Part shown: positions 1 through 12,000 of the stretch, piece after piece
Layout of the letters: each line of letters opens with the position of its first letter
Numbering within the stretch: the first letter of the stretch is position 1
DNA from: Methylobacter sp.
Lineage (GTDB): Bacteria > Pseudomonadota > Gammaproteobacteria > Methylococcales > Methylomonadaceae
Reading direction: 5' to 3'
DNA length: 64,000 nt
NCBI RefSeq assembly: GCF_030680395.1
Contig: NZ_JAUXVR010000006.1
Location: forward strand, 1-64,000
Program-made: the position numbers and the translations under genes
Notes under the pieces: model-generated
What the model saw: only the letters and a program-made list of their open reading frames with translations
What the model was told of the DNA's origin: nothing
Database searches by the model: none

Positions 1-216
1 AGATTTTAGGTGACGATTCCCAACTAAGCGATCCAAGCGCTTGATTTTATGTTTGATAAACGTAGGCCCGGAAATCGCCCGACCCAGTGTCGTAATCGAC
101 ACGGATGCGCCGGTCAAGCCGGCTCCGACCGCAATCATTAACGCATTGAGTCGCGCAGCATGAAGGTTGGGGAGTGACTGTTTTAACAGAGCATGTAATG
201 TGTTGATGATCGACAT
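1..216 (-). CDS. IS4-family-type transposase, N-terminal fragment cut by the window edge
   Basis: Seventy-two codons can be read from an ATG at 216 to the window edge, so only the N-terminus is visible. It begins MSIINTLHALLKQSL and contains KHKIKRLDRLVGN, the kind of N-terminal segment I associate with IS4-type DDE transposases. The catalytic residues would lie outside the window. The element probably extends right to about 330-360, where a G/C-rich imperfect inverted repeat (GGGGATACC ... GACCCC, 334-357) could mark an end; I could not prove the terminus. It abuts a truncated attC, which fits insertion into an integron cassette array. Family assignment is by recall of sequence flavour only. 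Confidence 0.6.
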   Translation of the reverse strand, partial: MSIINTLHALLKQSLPNLHAARLNALMIAVGAGLTGASVSITTLGRAISGPTFIKHKIKRLDRLVGNRHLKS

Positions 217-370
217 AAGATTTTCCTGCTAACGCATTTTTTCTGGCGAGAAAATCTTATTTTAGCGACACTCAGGCTTTAATTGGATAAAAAATACTAA
301 ATAGCACATTGTTTTATATCGATATTTCGTGGGGATACCTCAGAATCTGACCCCATTGATTCTCCGTCAG

Positions 371-402
371 GGCCGTCGCGCCTGCAGCGAATGGTTAGCC
401 CC
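371..402 (-). other. Truncated attC recombination site
   Basis: Just after the stop codon of the cassette gene, the minus strand reads GGCTAAC, five spacer bases (CATTC), then GCTGCAGG. This is the R''-spacer-L'' order of an integron attC. The matching L'-R' half (ending GTTRRRY) is not found downstream. Instead the sequence runs into the G/C-rich repeat at about 334-357, which suggests the site was cut by the transposon on the left. Confidence 0.5.
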
Positions 403-407
403 CCCGG

Positions 408-1244
408 CTACGGCAATGCAATAGACCAGTCAAACCATAATTCCTCGGAAGATTCAGAGATACCGACCCAGTTTATCCGCACACTTTCTGGGCTAGAAAG
501 CAATCGCTGATTTTCGTAATTCCATTCGAATTCACCTTCGGCCAATGCGCCTGAAGCCAAAGGCCTAAGCACACCAAACGTGTAGTACTTCCACGCACCA
601 GGAGGACCTATTCGAGTCTGGAAGAGCAACTCCTCCGTTCGGAGAGTAGACCTGAATCTGAATTCGCCTTCATCTTCCATGACCTCCGAAAGGGTAATTT
701 TTCCTAGCGTGGTGGAGTGCATTGGCAGAATGAAACCGGAATCCGGAGAGCCGATAGTAAGTGCGATTGCGACAGAACTTGCCCCTCCGTCATCGTAGAA
801 CTCAATTTGAACCAGAGCTGACGGGCAGCAGTACCACCACGTTCTCCCACAAACCTTATGCGCTTGCCCGAGAATTTCAGCAACACGCTCTCGAGGAACA
901 CCTGGGCGCAAGTGCTCAAGCAGGTTTTTAGGAATCTTCGGATATAGAGATTCTGCAACATCGCCAAACGGGCCTTGCTTTGCACATAACGTGGCAAGAC
1001 TATGCTCAATGCTTTGCAGCCTGCCGAGCAAGGTTTCCTGGCCTTCAGCAAGCACTGCTTTGATACTGATCGCGGTTACGTGATTGCTTTCGATGGCCTG
1101 CATGATTTCGCTATGCCCATGCGCACGCAACCATTCCACAAAGTCTGTTATTTCAAGGCTTTGCTTGTTTTTCCTGTGCGAAACGAAATCAGACAAGAGG
1201 CCGACTATCGTTGCAAATGATGTTGATGCTGATACAGGGTCCAT
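408..1244 (-). CDS. Hypothetical protein carried in an integron cassette
   Basis: The protein is 278 residues from ATG 1244 (MDPVSASTSF). This start lies 7 bases inside the cassette boundary at 1251-1257, whereas the longer reading from 1298 would begin inside the attC site, so I chose 1244. It has a hydrophobic N-terminus (ATIVGLLSDFV), a charged helical segment over the first 90 residues, and a C-terminal part rich in Trp, Phe and Gly (WWYCC; GAWKYYTFG; ELWFDWSIALP) that looks beta-rich. I do not recognise a family or any catalytic motif. The gene ends at the edge of a truncated attC, so by context it is the cargo of a gene cassette; most such genes are of unknown function. Confidence 0.65.
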   Translation of the reverse strand: MDPVSASTSFATIVGLLSDFVSHRKNKQSLEITDFVEWLRAHGHSEIMQAIESNHVTAISIKAVLAEGQETLLGRLQSIEHSLATLCAKQGPFGDVAESLYPKIPKNLLEHLRPGVPRERVAEILGQAHKVCGRTWWYCCPSALVQIEFYDDGGASSVAIALTIGSPDSGFILPMHSTTLGKITLSEVMEDEGEFRFRSTLRTEELLFQTRIGPPGAWKYYTFGVLRPLASGALAEGEFEWNYENQRLLSSPESVRINWVGISESSEELWFDWSIALP

Positions 1245-1250
1245 AAGGGG

Positions 1251-1340
1251 TTCTAACGTAAAGCTAACCGGGCGCGGCACGGAAAGCTGAATAAACAAAA
1301 CCGCACTGTAACCGCGCTCCGGTTGAGCGCCATGTTATAT
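1251..1340 (-). other. attC recombination site (59-base element)
   Basis: Read on the minus strand the site runs R'' ATATAAC, spacer ATGGC, L'' GCTCAACC, a central imperfect hairpin, L' GGTTAGC, spacer TTTAC, R' GTTAGAA. L'' and L' are complementary except for one extra base (G) in L'', the classic extrahelical base that sets strand choice for the integron integrase. R'' (ATATAAC) is the exact reverse complement of the first bases of the same cassette at 1590-1596 (GTTATAT), as expected for a cassette that once closed into a circle. The stop codon of the upstream cassette gene lies inside R''. All of this is read directly from the bases; activity is inferred. Confidence 0.85.
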
Positions 1341-1574
1341 GTATTTTTCACTGATAATCTGTAAGTCGGGCAGGCCTTCTTTCCAATTATCCCACTCGTC
1401 CATCAAATGAAGGTGATCGTAATCAGTACCCATTTCATCCATTACGTCTGCTGCATGATTTAAGAATTTAGCTAGTTCTCTAATTGTCTCTGCGGAGGCT
1501 GCAATAGCAATAGATTCCATCTCCATTAGGCCCTCTAGTTCAGTATCTTTTTTCTTATATCCAGTAATCTTCAT
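1335..1574 (-). CDS. Small acidic cassette protein, possibly an immunity-type protein
   Basis: The protein is 79 residues from ATG 1574 (MKITGYKKKD). An upstream ATG at 1598 would start outside the cassette boundary at 1595/1596 and is therefore unlikely. The sequence opens with a predicted beta strand and then a long helix (SAETIRELAKFLNHAADVM), followed by an acidic tail rich in Asp and Trp. It resembles small cassette-borne proteins of the Imm32/immunity type that I recall from integrons, but this is weak. The TAA stop is embedded in the attC site, so the gene and its attC form one complete cassette (about 1257-1595). No promoter of its own is evident; cassette genes are usually read from an upstream integron promoter. 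Confidence 0.6.
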   Translation of the reverse strand: MKITGYKKKDTELEGLMEMESIAIAASAETIRELAKFLNHAADVMDEMGTDYDHLHLMDEWDNWKEGLPDLQIISEKYI

Positions 1575-1598
1575 GATTTCACTAAATACATATAACAT

Positions 1599-1680
1599 TA
1601 AGTAGACACCTAAGTAGGTGTATATTAAATTTCAACCACAGGTGTATATTGCAACTCCTGAGATCCGTTAGGCAAGATAC
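1599..1680. repeat. Short direct and inverted repeats beside the first cassette
   Basis: This 80-base stretch contains two copies of AGGTGTATATT (1616-1626 and 1640-1650, 24 bases apart), a perfect inverted repeat ACACCTA-AG-TAGGTGT (1606-1621) and a GTTAGGC core (1667-1673). It is next to the G/TTATAT cassette boundary, where an attI or the attC of a lost cassette would lie. I could not fold it into an attC because no matching L''/L' pair is present. An attI-like site with integrase-binding direct repeats is possible but unproven. Confidence 0.4.
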
Positions 1681-1786
1681 TATAGATATTCAATTATCGA
1701 TAGCAACCTTTTTATGCACCATGAAAATACACCTCCAAAACAAACTCCTTGATTATGCTCGAAAGGCCGTTTTTAACCCATAATAA

Positions 1787-3463
1787 TTATTGCCCGCTTT
1801 TCCAAATGGACAGCAATAACCAGATCCCCCCCATAGTCGCAAAGGTGTATCCCAGAAACCCGAATGCCGGTAAGCCGAACAATTCCGGCCCGCCTTTTAC
1901 CGTCATGATAATGGAAGAACCGATAATGAGCGCAGCGGTCACGATGCCCATGGTTAACCGGCTAATGGCATTATCAATATGATTAACATACTGACCCAGA
2001 CGCCTGATGGTAATGTCAATCTGAAAGGCTCCTTTCCTTGATGCGCGCAACAGTTTACGCAGGTCTTTAGGCAAATTCGATAAAAGATCGGCAACGCTGA
2101 GCAGGTTGCGCCATCCACGCTGGGCCATAGCTTCCGGTCGGTAACGTTCCGCCATGACTTTTTGGATATAGGGCGCGGCAAAAACCAGTGTATTAAATTC
2201 CGGGTTAAGGTGTCTGCCGAGACCGTCCATCGTGATATAAGTTTTGACCAACAAGGTAAGATCGGCAGGCAAGATCAGTTTATGATCTCTTAAGATAGTC
2301 ATCAGATCGCTCATCATGTCGGTCAGGCTTAAATCCTTTAGCGCCAGCGAGCTGTATTGATCGACAAAAGCTTCTATATCAATGATCAGCACTTGTTCAT
2401 CGGTATAAATATTGTCCGACCAGTCTTCGAGTATCTCGGCTACTTTAATGGGCAGATGATTGGTCATGCCGTACAAAAGGCTGACAACCTGCCCCCTGCG
2501 CTCTTCAGTTAAACGGCCAATCATACCGAAATCGATAAATGCCAATTTATTATCTTCCAGATAAAACACATTGCCGGCATGCGGGTCGGCATGAAAAAAG
2601 CCGTCTTCCATAATCATCTTCATGACCGCCCCGGTGCCTCGATCGGCCAGCAGTTTTCTATCCAGTCCCGCTTGGTCCACAGCCGCAAGATCCCTGCCTT
2701 GAATGCCTTGAATGTATTCCTGCACATTGAGTCTTTCGCAGGTCCATTCCCAATATATGGCAGGAATCCTGATATTAAGGTCATCGGCTAAATTGGCGGC
2801 TATCCGTTCTGCGTTTCTACACTCGGCGGCCAGATCGAGTTCCCGGCGTAATGATTGGTTAAACTGACGCAGGACTTCTTTCGGATGAAATCGACGAATC
2901 TCCGGCGATTCGGATTCGGCAATATCAACAATACGCTGTAAAAGGCGCAAATCGGCTTCAATAAGTTTACGCAAGCCGGGTCTGCGAATTTTTAAAATAA
3001 CCGGCGTTCCATCCTTGAGTACGGCTTTATGAACCTGGGCAATTGAAGCGGCGGCAAGGGACTCTCTTTCGACTTCTGAAAAAAATTCATCAATACTGCC
3101 GCCAAGATCTTCTTCAAGCTGGGGTAGCAGTTCCTCAAAAGGCATCGGAGGCACCTGATCCTGAAGCTTTTCAAACTCGGCTATATAAGCTGGAGAGAAT
3201 AAATCGACGCGTGTCGCAAGGATTTGTCCCAATTTAATGAAAGTAGGCCCCAACTCTTCCAGGACATGGCGTATGCGTTGCGGCGCGTCGAGTTTTACAG
3301 TGTCTTCCATCTGCTGCCAATGCAGCACTTTGCCGGCGCGTTCTATTGCCTTGCCCATCCCCAAACCGCGCACAAAGCCGCCGAATCCATAACGGATTAA
3401 TACCGATGCAATATCATGAGCCCTGCCCAAATCCTTGACTGCGTTTAACATCTCCCAAAACAT
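1787..3463 (-). CDS. ubiB: UbiB/ABC1-family atypical kinase
   Basis: This is a member of the UbiB/ADCK/AarF family, which supports ubiquinone biosynthesis at the inner membrane. Visible family signatures, numbered from the upstream Met at 3517, are the KxGQ motif (KLGQ, 95-98), the Ala-rich loop AAAS (155-158) that replaces a normal glycine loop, the candidate ATP-binding Lys in VILKIRRP (about 175), HADPHAGN, and the metal-binding DFG (IDFGMIG). Two hydrophobic segments close the C-terminus and anchor it in the membrane. I chose the internal Met (MFWEMLNAV, 558 residues) because the longer start overlaps the end of the upstream gene and its N-terminus is not family-like. Other ubi genes are not nearby, so a role in another lipid or quinone pathway cannot be excluded. 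Confidence 0.85.
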   Translation of the reverse strand: MFWEMLNAVKDLGRAHDIASVLIRYGFGGFVRGLGMGKAIERAGKVLHWQQMEDTVKLDAPQRIRHVLEELGPTFIKLGQILATRVDLFSPAYIAEFEKLQDQVPPMPFEELLPQLEEDLGGSIDEFFSEVERESLAAASIAQVHKAVLKDGTPVILKIRRPGLRKLIEADLRLLQRIVDIAESESPEIRRFHPKEVLRQFNQSLRRELDLAAECRNAERIAANLADDLNIRIPAIYWEWTCERLNVQEYIQGIQGRDLAAVDQAGLDRKLLADRGTGAVMKMIMEDGFFHADPHAGNVFYLEDNKLAFIDFGMIGRLTEERRGQVVSLLYGMTNHLPIKVAEILEDWSDNIYTDEQVLIIDIEAFVDQYSSLALKDLSLTDMMSDLMTILRDHKLILPADLTLLVKTYITMDGLGRHLNPEFNTLVFAAPYIQKVMAERYRPEAMAQRGWRNLLSVADLLSNLPKDLRKLLRASRKGAFQIDITIRRLGQYVNHIDNAISRLTMGIVTAALIIGSSIIMTVKGGPELFGLPAFGFLGYTFATMGGIWLLLSIWKSGQ

Positions 3464-3479
3464 GTTGTACTGCTGAATT

Positions 3480-4109
3480 TTATTTTTTGGAATGAGTCGG
3501 CTGCAGGCTTTCTGCAATGCCCAATAAAATACCGCTGCCTATTTTCGCCAAAGCGGAAGCTGTCGCAGCCGTACTTGATATAATCACGCCCGTATTTACG
3601 TTCGGCAAGCCTTTAATCGCTTTCAGGGCGGTTAATGTTTGCTTGCCGACTGCCGTTCCGCTTTTGTGCGCATGAGCAATAAAATCATTAACGATGTCGG
3701 CAGTCACCTGAGTGCTGCCTTTGGCGACTTTCTCCAAGGTATCGATAAACAATCTTTCCATGCTCTGTATGTCTTTAATTGCATCGTTAAAATCATGTTG
3801 GGAAGTGACTTTGGAAGCCGCCTCTTGAATAGCCAGCGTCGATGCTTCTGTCGCAATCGCCAACGCATCATCCAATGCCGTGACCGCATGCGTAAAAGTC
3901 CCTTTAGCATGCTCATCCTGACCGGCTATACCCTCATCAATACCTTTAGCGACTGCTTCAGCAACGTTCTTGATATTTTTTATATCCAGCTGCCCTTTGG
4001 TCAGTGCTTTTAATGTTATATCCTTAACTTGCTGATGAACATCGGCTCCCGATTCAACCGCTGCCCGGACTGCATCTTTAACGTCTTGTTGTTGGTTTGT
4101 TTCAGTCAT
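3480..4109 (-). CDS. DUF6781 family protein
   Basis: The protein is 209 residues starting MTETNQQQDVKDA at ATG 4109, preceded by a good ribosome site (GGAG, spaced 7 bases). A longer open frame upstream is not supported. It is almost entirely alpha-helical and Ala/Thr rich, with many amphipathic repeats and no catalytic motif, and ends in a mildly hydrophobic segment (IISSTAATASALAKIGSGILLGIAESL). I assign it to DUF6781 from the opening segment; the function of that family is unknown. It lies 16 bases upstream of the ubiB-like gene on the same strand, so the two may be co-transcribed. Phasin-like or membrane-associated scaffolding roles are possible but speculative. Confidence 0.7.
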   Translation of the reverse strand: MTETNQQQDVKDAVRAAVESGADVHQQVKDITLKALTKGQLDIKNIKNVAEAVAKGIDEGIAGQDEHAKGTFTHAVTALDDALAIATEASTLAIQEAASKVTSQHDFNDAIKDIQSMERLFIDTLEKVAKGSTQVTADIVNDFIAHAHKSGTAVGKQTLTALKAIKGLPNVNTGVIISSTAATASALAKIGSGILLGIAESLQPTHSKK

Positions 4110-4243
4110 GGTTATTCTCCAGATTAAATAATGAGAGGGCAGGGAAAATGTGCTGATCCCATGCCGCCTGTCCTGTGAGCTTGTCGAAGGGCGCATCAAT
4201 ATCAAATCCGTCCAAAACAGTGCTTTTGATTTTTCAGTCAAGA

Positions 4244-5221
4244 TCATATGCTTTCGGGAGTCCCTGCCGTATCCGATTCGCCATGGAGGCTGAAACATTT
4301 TTTCCTAGCCGAAGCGGGCGCATAGATAAAATCGTTGCAAGGGGCTTTTTCTTTATCGATCAGGGTTAATTTATGTCTTTCCAGCATCCAGCGCCGTTGA
4401 AAATAGTCTAAAAAAAGATCCGGCATGCTCCACTGTTCCGATTCAAAAAAGTAACAGCTGTCATTTTTCAGTTCCGTCTGCCAATGCAAATAAGGCATTC
4501 TTCCTATCGGCTCGGCCAGGTAAAAACTGTTGAATATTTCCAGGACTTTTAACTTTTTGCGAAGAACCATAAACAAAGGCGTACTGGGTAAGTTATCGTA
4601 ATCGTAAGCAAATATGCCCAGCGTTCCGCCATCCTTTTCATCGATCCGCCCTGCTATATCTTCGAGCAAGGACAAAAACAAGCGGTTATATTGCCTGAAT
4701 TCCTCCGCGCCAAAGCCGATTATTTCCTGCGCATAGTGCTCTGAAGTCGGACCGTCCTTCAAAACAAGCATCCTGAAATGAACGCCTTTTTTAATGGCAA
4801 CTTCAAATTCCCGGCAATAATGCCTATAACGAGGATCAAAGGTAATTAACCAGTAAACATAATCGCCGGGATACAGGCTGTGCATGATTTCTGAAAAATC
4901 CAATTCTTTCTCGGTTATTCCTAAAAACCCCCGCTTCTTGGCATTGATAACTGTCCCATCGATATACTTGGTCAGTACGCTCTGAAATATCTTCTCGGTT
5001 TCTTTGCGCTCTTCGGTAGCAATTATCCAGTGATGAAAAAAACCCACTGAAATCACCACCGATGTGAACAAGCCGAACTCGGAGATAATCTTTACCAGCC
5101 AGACATATTCTTTATCGCCAAGATCAACTGCCAGTACGGCAAAAATCTTGTAAACGGTAAACCCGCCAAAAATAAGCACCAGCGCGAATAGCCATTTCAG
5201 AATATTAAGATTTGACGACAT
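4244..5221 (-). CDS. Membrane-anchored protein of unknown function
   Basis: The protein has 325 residues. Two transmembrane helices occupy the N-terminus (about 8-30 and 43-70), followed by a cytosolic domain of about 240 residues with alternating strands and helices (YVYWLITFDPRY; VHFRMLVLKDG; LGIFAYDYD). The fold pattern is reminiscent of phospholipase-D-like or receiver-like soluble domains, but no HKD or other catalytic motif is visible. Its 3' end is separated from the DUF6781 gene by about 130 bases that hold a degenerate copy of a dispersed repeat (CTTGTCGAAGG at about 4177). I do not recognise the family. Confidence 0.55.
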   Translation of the reverse strand: MSSNLNILKWLFALVLIFGGFTVYKIFAVLAVDLGDKEYVWLVKIISEFGLFTSVVISVGFFHHWIIATEERKETEKIFQSVLTKYIDGTVINAKKRGFLGITEKELDFSEIMHSLYPGDYVYWLITFDPRYRHYCREFEVAIKKGVHFRMLVLKDGPTSEHYAQEIIGFGAEEFRQYNRLFLSLLEDIAGRIDEKDGGTLGIFAYDYDNLPSTPLFMVLRKKLKVLEIFNSFYLAEPIGRMPYLHWQTELKNDSCYFFESEQWSMPDLFLDYFQRRWMLERHKLTLIDKEKAPCNDFIYAPASARKKCFSLHGESDTAGTPESI

Positions 5222-5260
5222 ATCTATTGCTCCTGCCCGTTTTATAGGGCGACAAGAGGT

Positions 5261-7220
<1,960 letters not shown>

Positions 7221-7751
7221 CAATTGTGCCCCCCGGTGTCTGTTACGTTGTTACGGTCTTCGTGGGAATGCTCTATAACAATTCACGGCATGGATTGGTT
7301 ACAGCGTTTTTAACTTAAATTAGGAATGAACATGAAACAATTTGAACAACTCGCGGCGTAAGTTTTCAGCGGGAGTGCAAGCTTTGCTTGCGCTTGCAGG
7401 CGAAGCTTCCGTTCCTGTCGCGCCATAGTTTCAATAAGCATCGTCGCTGTTTTAGTCATTAACTGAATTTGGAAACGCTGTATCTCCAGCAACACGAACT
7501 ATAATTCAAACACGAGTCCGGGGCGCTTTCAATTAGTGACATTACTTATAGCTTTGCGTCAAAAGCCGTAGCAAAATCAAAATTAAGCGAGGTTGCAACA
7601 TCAATCGTTCGAGACGGCCGACTGATTATCTTTTGAGAAAATAACGAAAGCCCATAAATACAAAAACCGCGCAGATACATCAACCCGGTTACATGCTATT
7701 GATTAGATATATGAATTTTTCCGCTTAAGCTGTACATATGGAGCGAAATTA
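7221..7751. other. Intergenic region between pcm and the divergent dehydrogenase
   Basis: About 530 bases separate two divergent genes. I see no convincing gene. It contains short local repeats built on GCAAGC/GCTTGC and GAAGCTT at about 7375-7410. A 61-codon minus-strand frame (7310-7495) is possible but has no ribosome site or recognisable sequence. Promoters for both flanking genes should be here, but I could not pick them with confidence. Confidence 0.4.
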
Positions 7752-8777
7752 ATGAAAGCCATGGTATTGAAAGCGCTCTGTAACCTTAAAGAACATTCCT
7801 TGCCGCTGAAATTGATGGATCTGCCGATTCCGATTCCCGGTGAACATGAAGTCCTGCTGAAAGTTTTAGCCTGCGGAATTTGCCATACCGAATTGGACGA
7901 AATTGAAGGGCGCACTCCGCCGCCGCACTTACCGATCATTCCCGGGCACCAAGTGGTAGGCCGGGTTGAAGCCCTCGGCAGCAAGGTCAGCACCGTTAAG
8001 TTGGGTAACAGAGTGGGCGTTGCATGGATTTTCTCTGCTTGCGGCACATGTAAATTTTGTCTGGCAGACCACGAAAACCTGTGCCCGCATTTCGCGGCAA
8101 CCGGTCGCGACGCCAATGGCGGCTATGCCCAATATATGACTGTTGCGGAAGCTTTCACCTATGCGATTCCGGAAAATTTTTCCGACCTGCAAGCCGCTCC
8201 TTTGCTTTGCGCCGGCGCCATCGGCTACCGCTCATTACGCTTGAGCGGCCTAAAGAACGGCCAACGGCTGGGACTGACCGGCTTTGGCGCCTCGGCGCAC
8301 CTGGTGCTGAAGATGGCGCAATATCAATATCCGGATTGCGAAATTTATGTTTTTGCCCGAAGCGCCAAAGAAAGAGCGTTTGCCGAAGAACTGGGCGCAA
8401 TATGGACAGGAGATACTATCGAACGAGCGCCCCATAAACTGGACCGCATCATCGATACCACTCCGGTATGGGAACCTGTTGTTGAAGCCTTGGCAAACCT
8501 GGAATCCGGCGGCAGGCTGGTGATTAACGCAATTCGCAAGGAAGGCGACAAGCGTTGCCTGCTGAACCTGGATTATCCTCTGCACTTTTGGCAGGAAAAA
8601 GAACTCAAGAGCGTCGCCAATATCACCCGAAACGATGTAAAGGTGTTTTTGGGCTTGGCGGCGGAAATGAATCTCCAGCCCGAGATTCAGGTCTTTGCAT
8701 TGGAACAGGCAAATGAGGCCTTGCTTGAGCTGAAGACAGGAAAGATTCGCGGAGCCAAGGTGTTGAAAATAGTTTGA
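7752..8777 (+). CDS. Zinc-dependent alcohol dehydrogenase family protein
   Basis: This is a medium-chain dehydrogenase/reductase of 341 residues. The N-terminal catalytic domain has the zinc-binding CGICHTE (Cys41 and Cys44, with Cys44-His45-Thr46 the likely catalytic set), His66 in a GHQ motif where GHE is usual, and four structural-zinc cysteines (97, 100, 103 and 111). The nucleotide-binding loop is GFGASAHL. The closest architecture is the AdhA-like alcohol dehydrogenases that use NAD(P). In a C1 metabolising host an aldehyde or alcohol substrate is plausible but undetermined. It stands alone, divergent from pcm. Confidence 0.85.
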   Translation: MKAMVLKALCNLKEHSLPLKLMDLPIPIPGEHEVLLKVLACGICHTELDEIEGRTPPPHLPIIPGHQVVGRVEALGSKVSTVKLGNRVGVAWIFSACGTCKFCLADHENLCPHFAATGRDANGGYAQYMTVAEAFTYAIPENFSDLQAAPLLCAGAIGYRSLRLSGLKNGQRLGLTGFGASAHLVLKMAQYQYPDCEIYVFARSAKERAFAEELGAIWTGDTIERAPHKLDRIIDTTPVWEPVVEALANLESGGRLVINAIRKEGDKRCLLNLDYPLHFWQEKELKSVANITRNDVKVFLGLAAEMNLQPEIQVFALEQANEALLELKTGKIRGAKVLKIV

Positions 8778-9006
8778 TCAAACCCTGTCATTCCGGATTG
8801 CTGCCCAATTACAGGTTTTCACCGGCTTTTGCTTATCTGCCGCCTCATGCGCAAGACATGTTTCACAGAATTCAGCACATCAATATCAATATCCATCACC
8901 AGCACTTATAGTAATCACTGATGTTACGCACGGATGGTATTTCACCCACTACCATTTTGTGCACGTTCCTATGCGGTGCAGCGAGCCGCCAATACTGTTC
9001 CTCTCA

Positions 9007-12000
9007 TTACAAGCGATCGTCAACCAAATGCTCCAGCTCCCTGGTCAACGCAATATAGGGAAACAGGTTAACCGGCACTGTGCTGTTAATTTCTTGATAA
9101 ATGCGCCGGTATCGGTTGATTTTATGTTTTTGATCCGGCTGCTCAAAGTAATCGGCACACGTTTCAGTCTTGCTTGCAAGGATGTTTTTAATGACTTGGC
9201 CGATCACCCGTTTCATATCCTCTTGCAATTCATTCAGCACTTTTCGCTCCCAGTAATCGTGCATGGGCATTTTCGCCAACTGCTCATTGACCTCATACAA
9301 CCCCAGATAACTGTTGATTTCATTGAACAGTTTCAGTGTGGCGACAAAATTCCGCTCGGTTTCGGCTGCCAATGAAACGATCAGTGGAAAATCATTGAGG
9401 CTGGATATAAACACCATGCTGAGCGCCAGTTGCTCGGGAATGCCGTCTTGCCGATATTGCTCCAACTGCTCGCCAAACTCGGCGTAGTCGCTTTTAAAAT
9501 AGTGCTCGTAGTCCTTTAAATGACGGCTATAACAGACAACGGTCTGTGCATTCGGCCGGATTTTTCTTCCCTGCATTAAGGCCCAATGACAAAAACCGGT
9601 CAGGGTATTTTCCAGTTGCATCAATAACCGGTATTGCTTATCGGCCGCTATTTTATTGTCCAGCGCACTAATTGCCTGCCGCAAAGCATCGCCATTTAAA
9701 ACCCGGTCGAAAGTCAGATAACAGGTAACATGATCCAGCATGTTTTCGCTGTCGGCATCCAGGCTTAAAAAACCGCACCCGGCCTGATTGATGATTTTAT
9801 TGCTGATCAGGGTGGCTTTGATTTCATGGGCCAAGGGGTGGCCGGACAGGTAGCCTGCATACTGTTTGCTGATCTGCCCGGGAAAATAGGCGTTCAAATA
9901 GCAGCTGCAACACTCTTCCTGCAGCAAGGCGGATTGATCCTGTATTAATTGGGTCAGGTACATTTTGCCGGCGGCCATCAATACCGCAAGCTCAGGCCGG
10001 GTAATGACCTGTCCGGGCCGGGACATGACATCTTTGGTTTGCGGAAAGCATTCAACGGCTCTATCGAAAAAACCGGCGGTTTCCAAACTTTCGGCCAACT
10101 GCAAAAAAAACACTGAACTCTCAGCGCAGCGCAGTTGTTCCAAAGATAAACACAGGCTTTGGGCGATATTATCGGCCAGCACCAACTGGCAAACATCCTG
10201 AGTCATGCTGATAAATAACGGTTGATAATCATCAATCAGGTTTTTCTTTTGCAGACCGACCAGGAAAATTTTTAAATTCACTTCATGATCGGAAGTATCA
10301 ACGCCTGCCGAGTTATCGACCGCATCGGTGTTAATGTGCCCTCCCCGCAAACTGTATTCAATCCGCGCTTTTTGGGTAAAGCCCAGGTTAGCGCCTTCGC
10401 CGACAACGCCGGCGCCCAGATCGGCCGCATCCACCCGCACGTTATCATTAGCCCGGTCGCCGACATCTTCATGTTTTTCTGTGCTTGCTTTTACGTAAGT
10501 GCCGATACCGCCCAACCATAATAATTCCACGGGAGCCCTCAGCAAGTAACGGATCAGGGATTCGCCATCCAGCGATTTGTAACGCACGCCTAACCATTTC
10601 CTCAACTCGGCGGAAACCGGAATATCTTTGGCCGACCTTAAATAAACGCCGCCGCCTTCTGAAATGAGCGTCCGGTCATAATCATCCCAACTGGAACCCG
10701 GCAACTCAAACAAACGCTTGCGCTCATTAAATACCGCTTCGCTTTCGGACGGATTCGGATCGATAAATATATGTTGGCCGCTAAAAGCCGCCAGCAGCCG
10801 GATACACGGCGACAACAGCATGCCGTTGCCAAACACATCGCCATCCATGCTGCCGATGCCGACTACGCTAAAGGCTTCGCTTTGTATGTCTTTGCCTAAT
10901 TCACGAAAATGGCGTTTTATACATTCCCAGGCACCGCGAGCCGTAATACCCAGCGCTTTGTGATCATAACCGCGGGAGCCGCCGCTGGCAAAGGCATCGC
11001 CCAGCCAGAATTGGTATTCTGTCGAAACGGCGTTGGCAATATCCGAGAACTGAGCCGTGCCTTTATCGGCTGCCACCACCAGATACGGATCGGGGTCATC
11101 GTAGCAGACGATGTTCTGCGGCTTGACGATGTTGCCGTCGATATAATTGTCGGTTAAATCAAGCAAGCCGCGTATCAGGGTGAGATAGGCTTTTTTCCCT
11201 GCTTCTTTCATCACCAGGCTGGAGGATTTTGGACCGTTCTTTTTAACGACAAATCCGCCCTTGGCTCCTGTCGGGATAATCAGGGCGTTTTTGCTGATCT
11301 GGGTTTGCATCAGCCCCAGGATTTCGGTTCTGAAATCATCGGGACGATCCGACCAGCGGATACCGCCACGGGAAATCTTGCCGCTACGTAAATGGATGCC
11401 TTCCATATCCACTGCATGGACGTAAATCTCGTTTTGCGGCTTGGGCGCAGGCATATCAATAATGCCCAGGCTGTTAATTTTAAAAGCGATGAAATAATCA
11501 TCCAAGCCGCGACGCAGCTCAAAATTACAGCGCATCGTCGCATCGATCAGGTTAAATAAGGTACGCAAAATCCGGTCGTCATTAATATCGGAAACCGAGG
11601 CGATGTTCTCCAGTAATTGCAAACGCAACGGGAATGAAGCCTGTTCTTCCCTGATTACAGGATCGTCCCAATCAGGGTTCGGTCTAAAGCGCACTTCAAA
11701 ATAATCAAACAAACCCAGCGCAACCTGCGGGTTGTTAATCAAGGCGCGATGAATGCTGGCTCGAGTGGTTTGATGCCCCAGTTGCAAATAATAGTTCCGG
11801 TAAGCCCTGAGCGCATCGATTTCCTGCCAGTCCATTCCAGTCAGAATACACAGTTTGTTGAGCGCATCATTTTCAATAACCCCATCCATTATTACTTGAA
11901 TGGTTTCCAGCATCCGGCTTCTTAACTTGACGAAAGGCGCGCACTGGCTTTTTGCCTTAATGGTGAAACTTTTAATAAACAGGGTAACGTCATCCACAGT

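Noticed and set aside
1590-1675. A complete attC upstream of the first cassette
   Set aside because: R'' and R' cores are present but no complementary L''/L' pair with an extrahelical base could be formed.
7310-7495. 61-codon minus-strand frame between pcm and the dehydrogenase
   Set aside because: It is formed partly by local GCAAGC repeats and has no recognisable domain; I could not support it as a gene.
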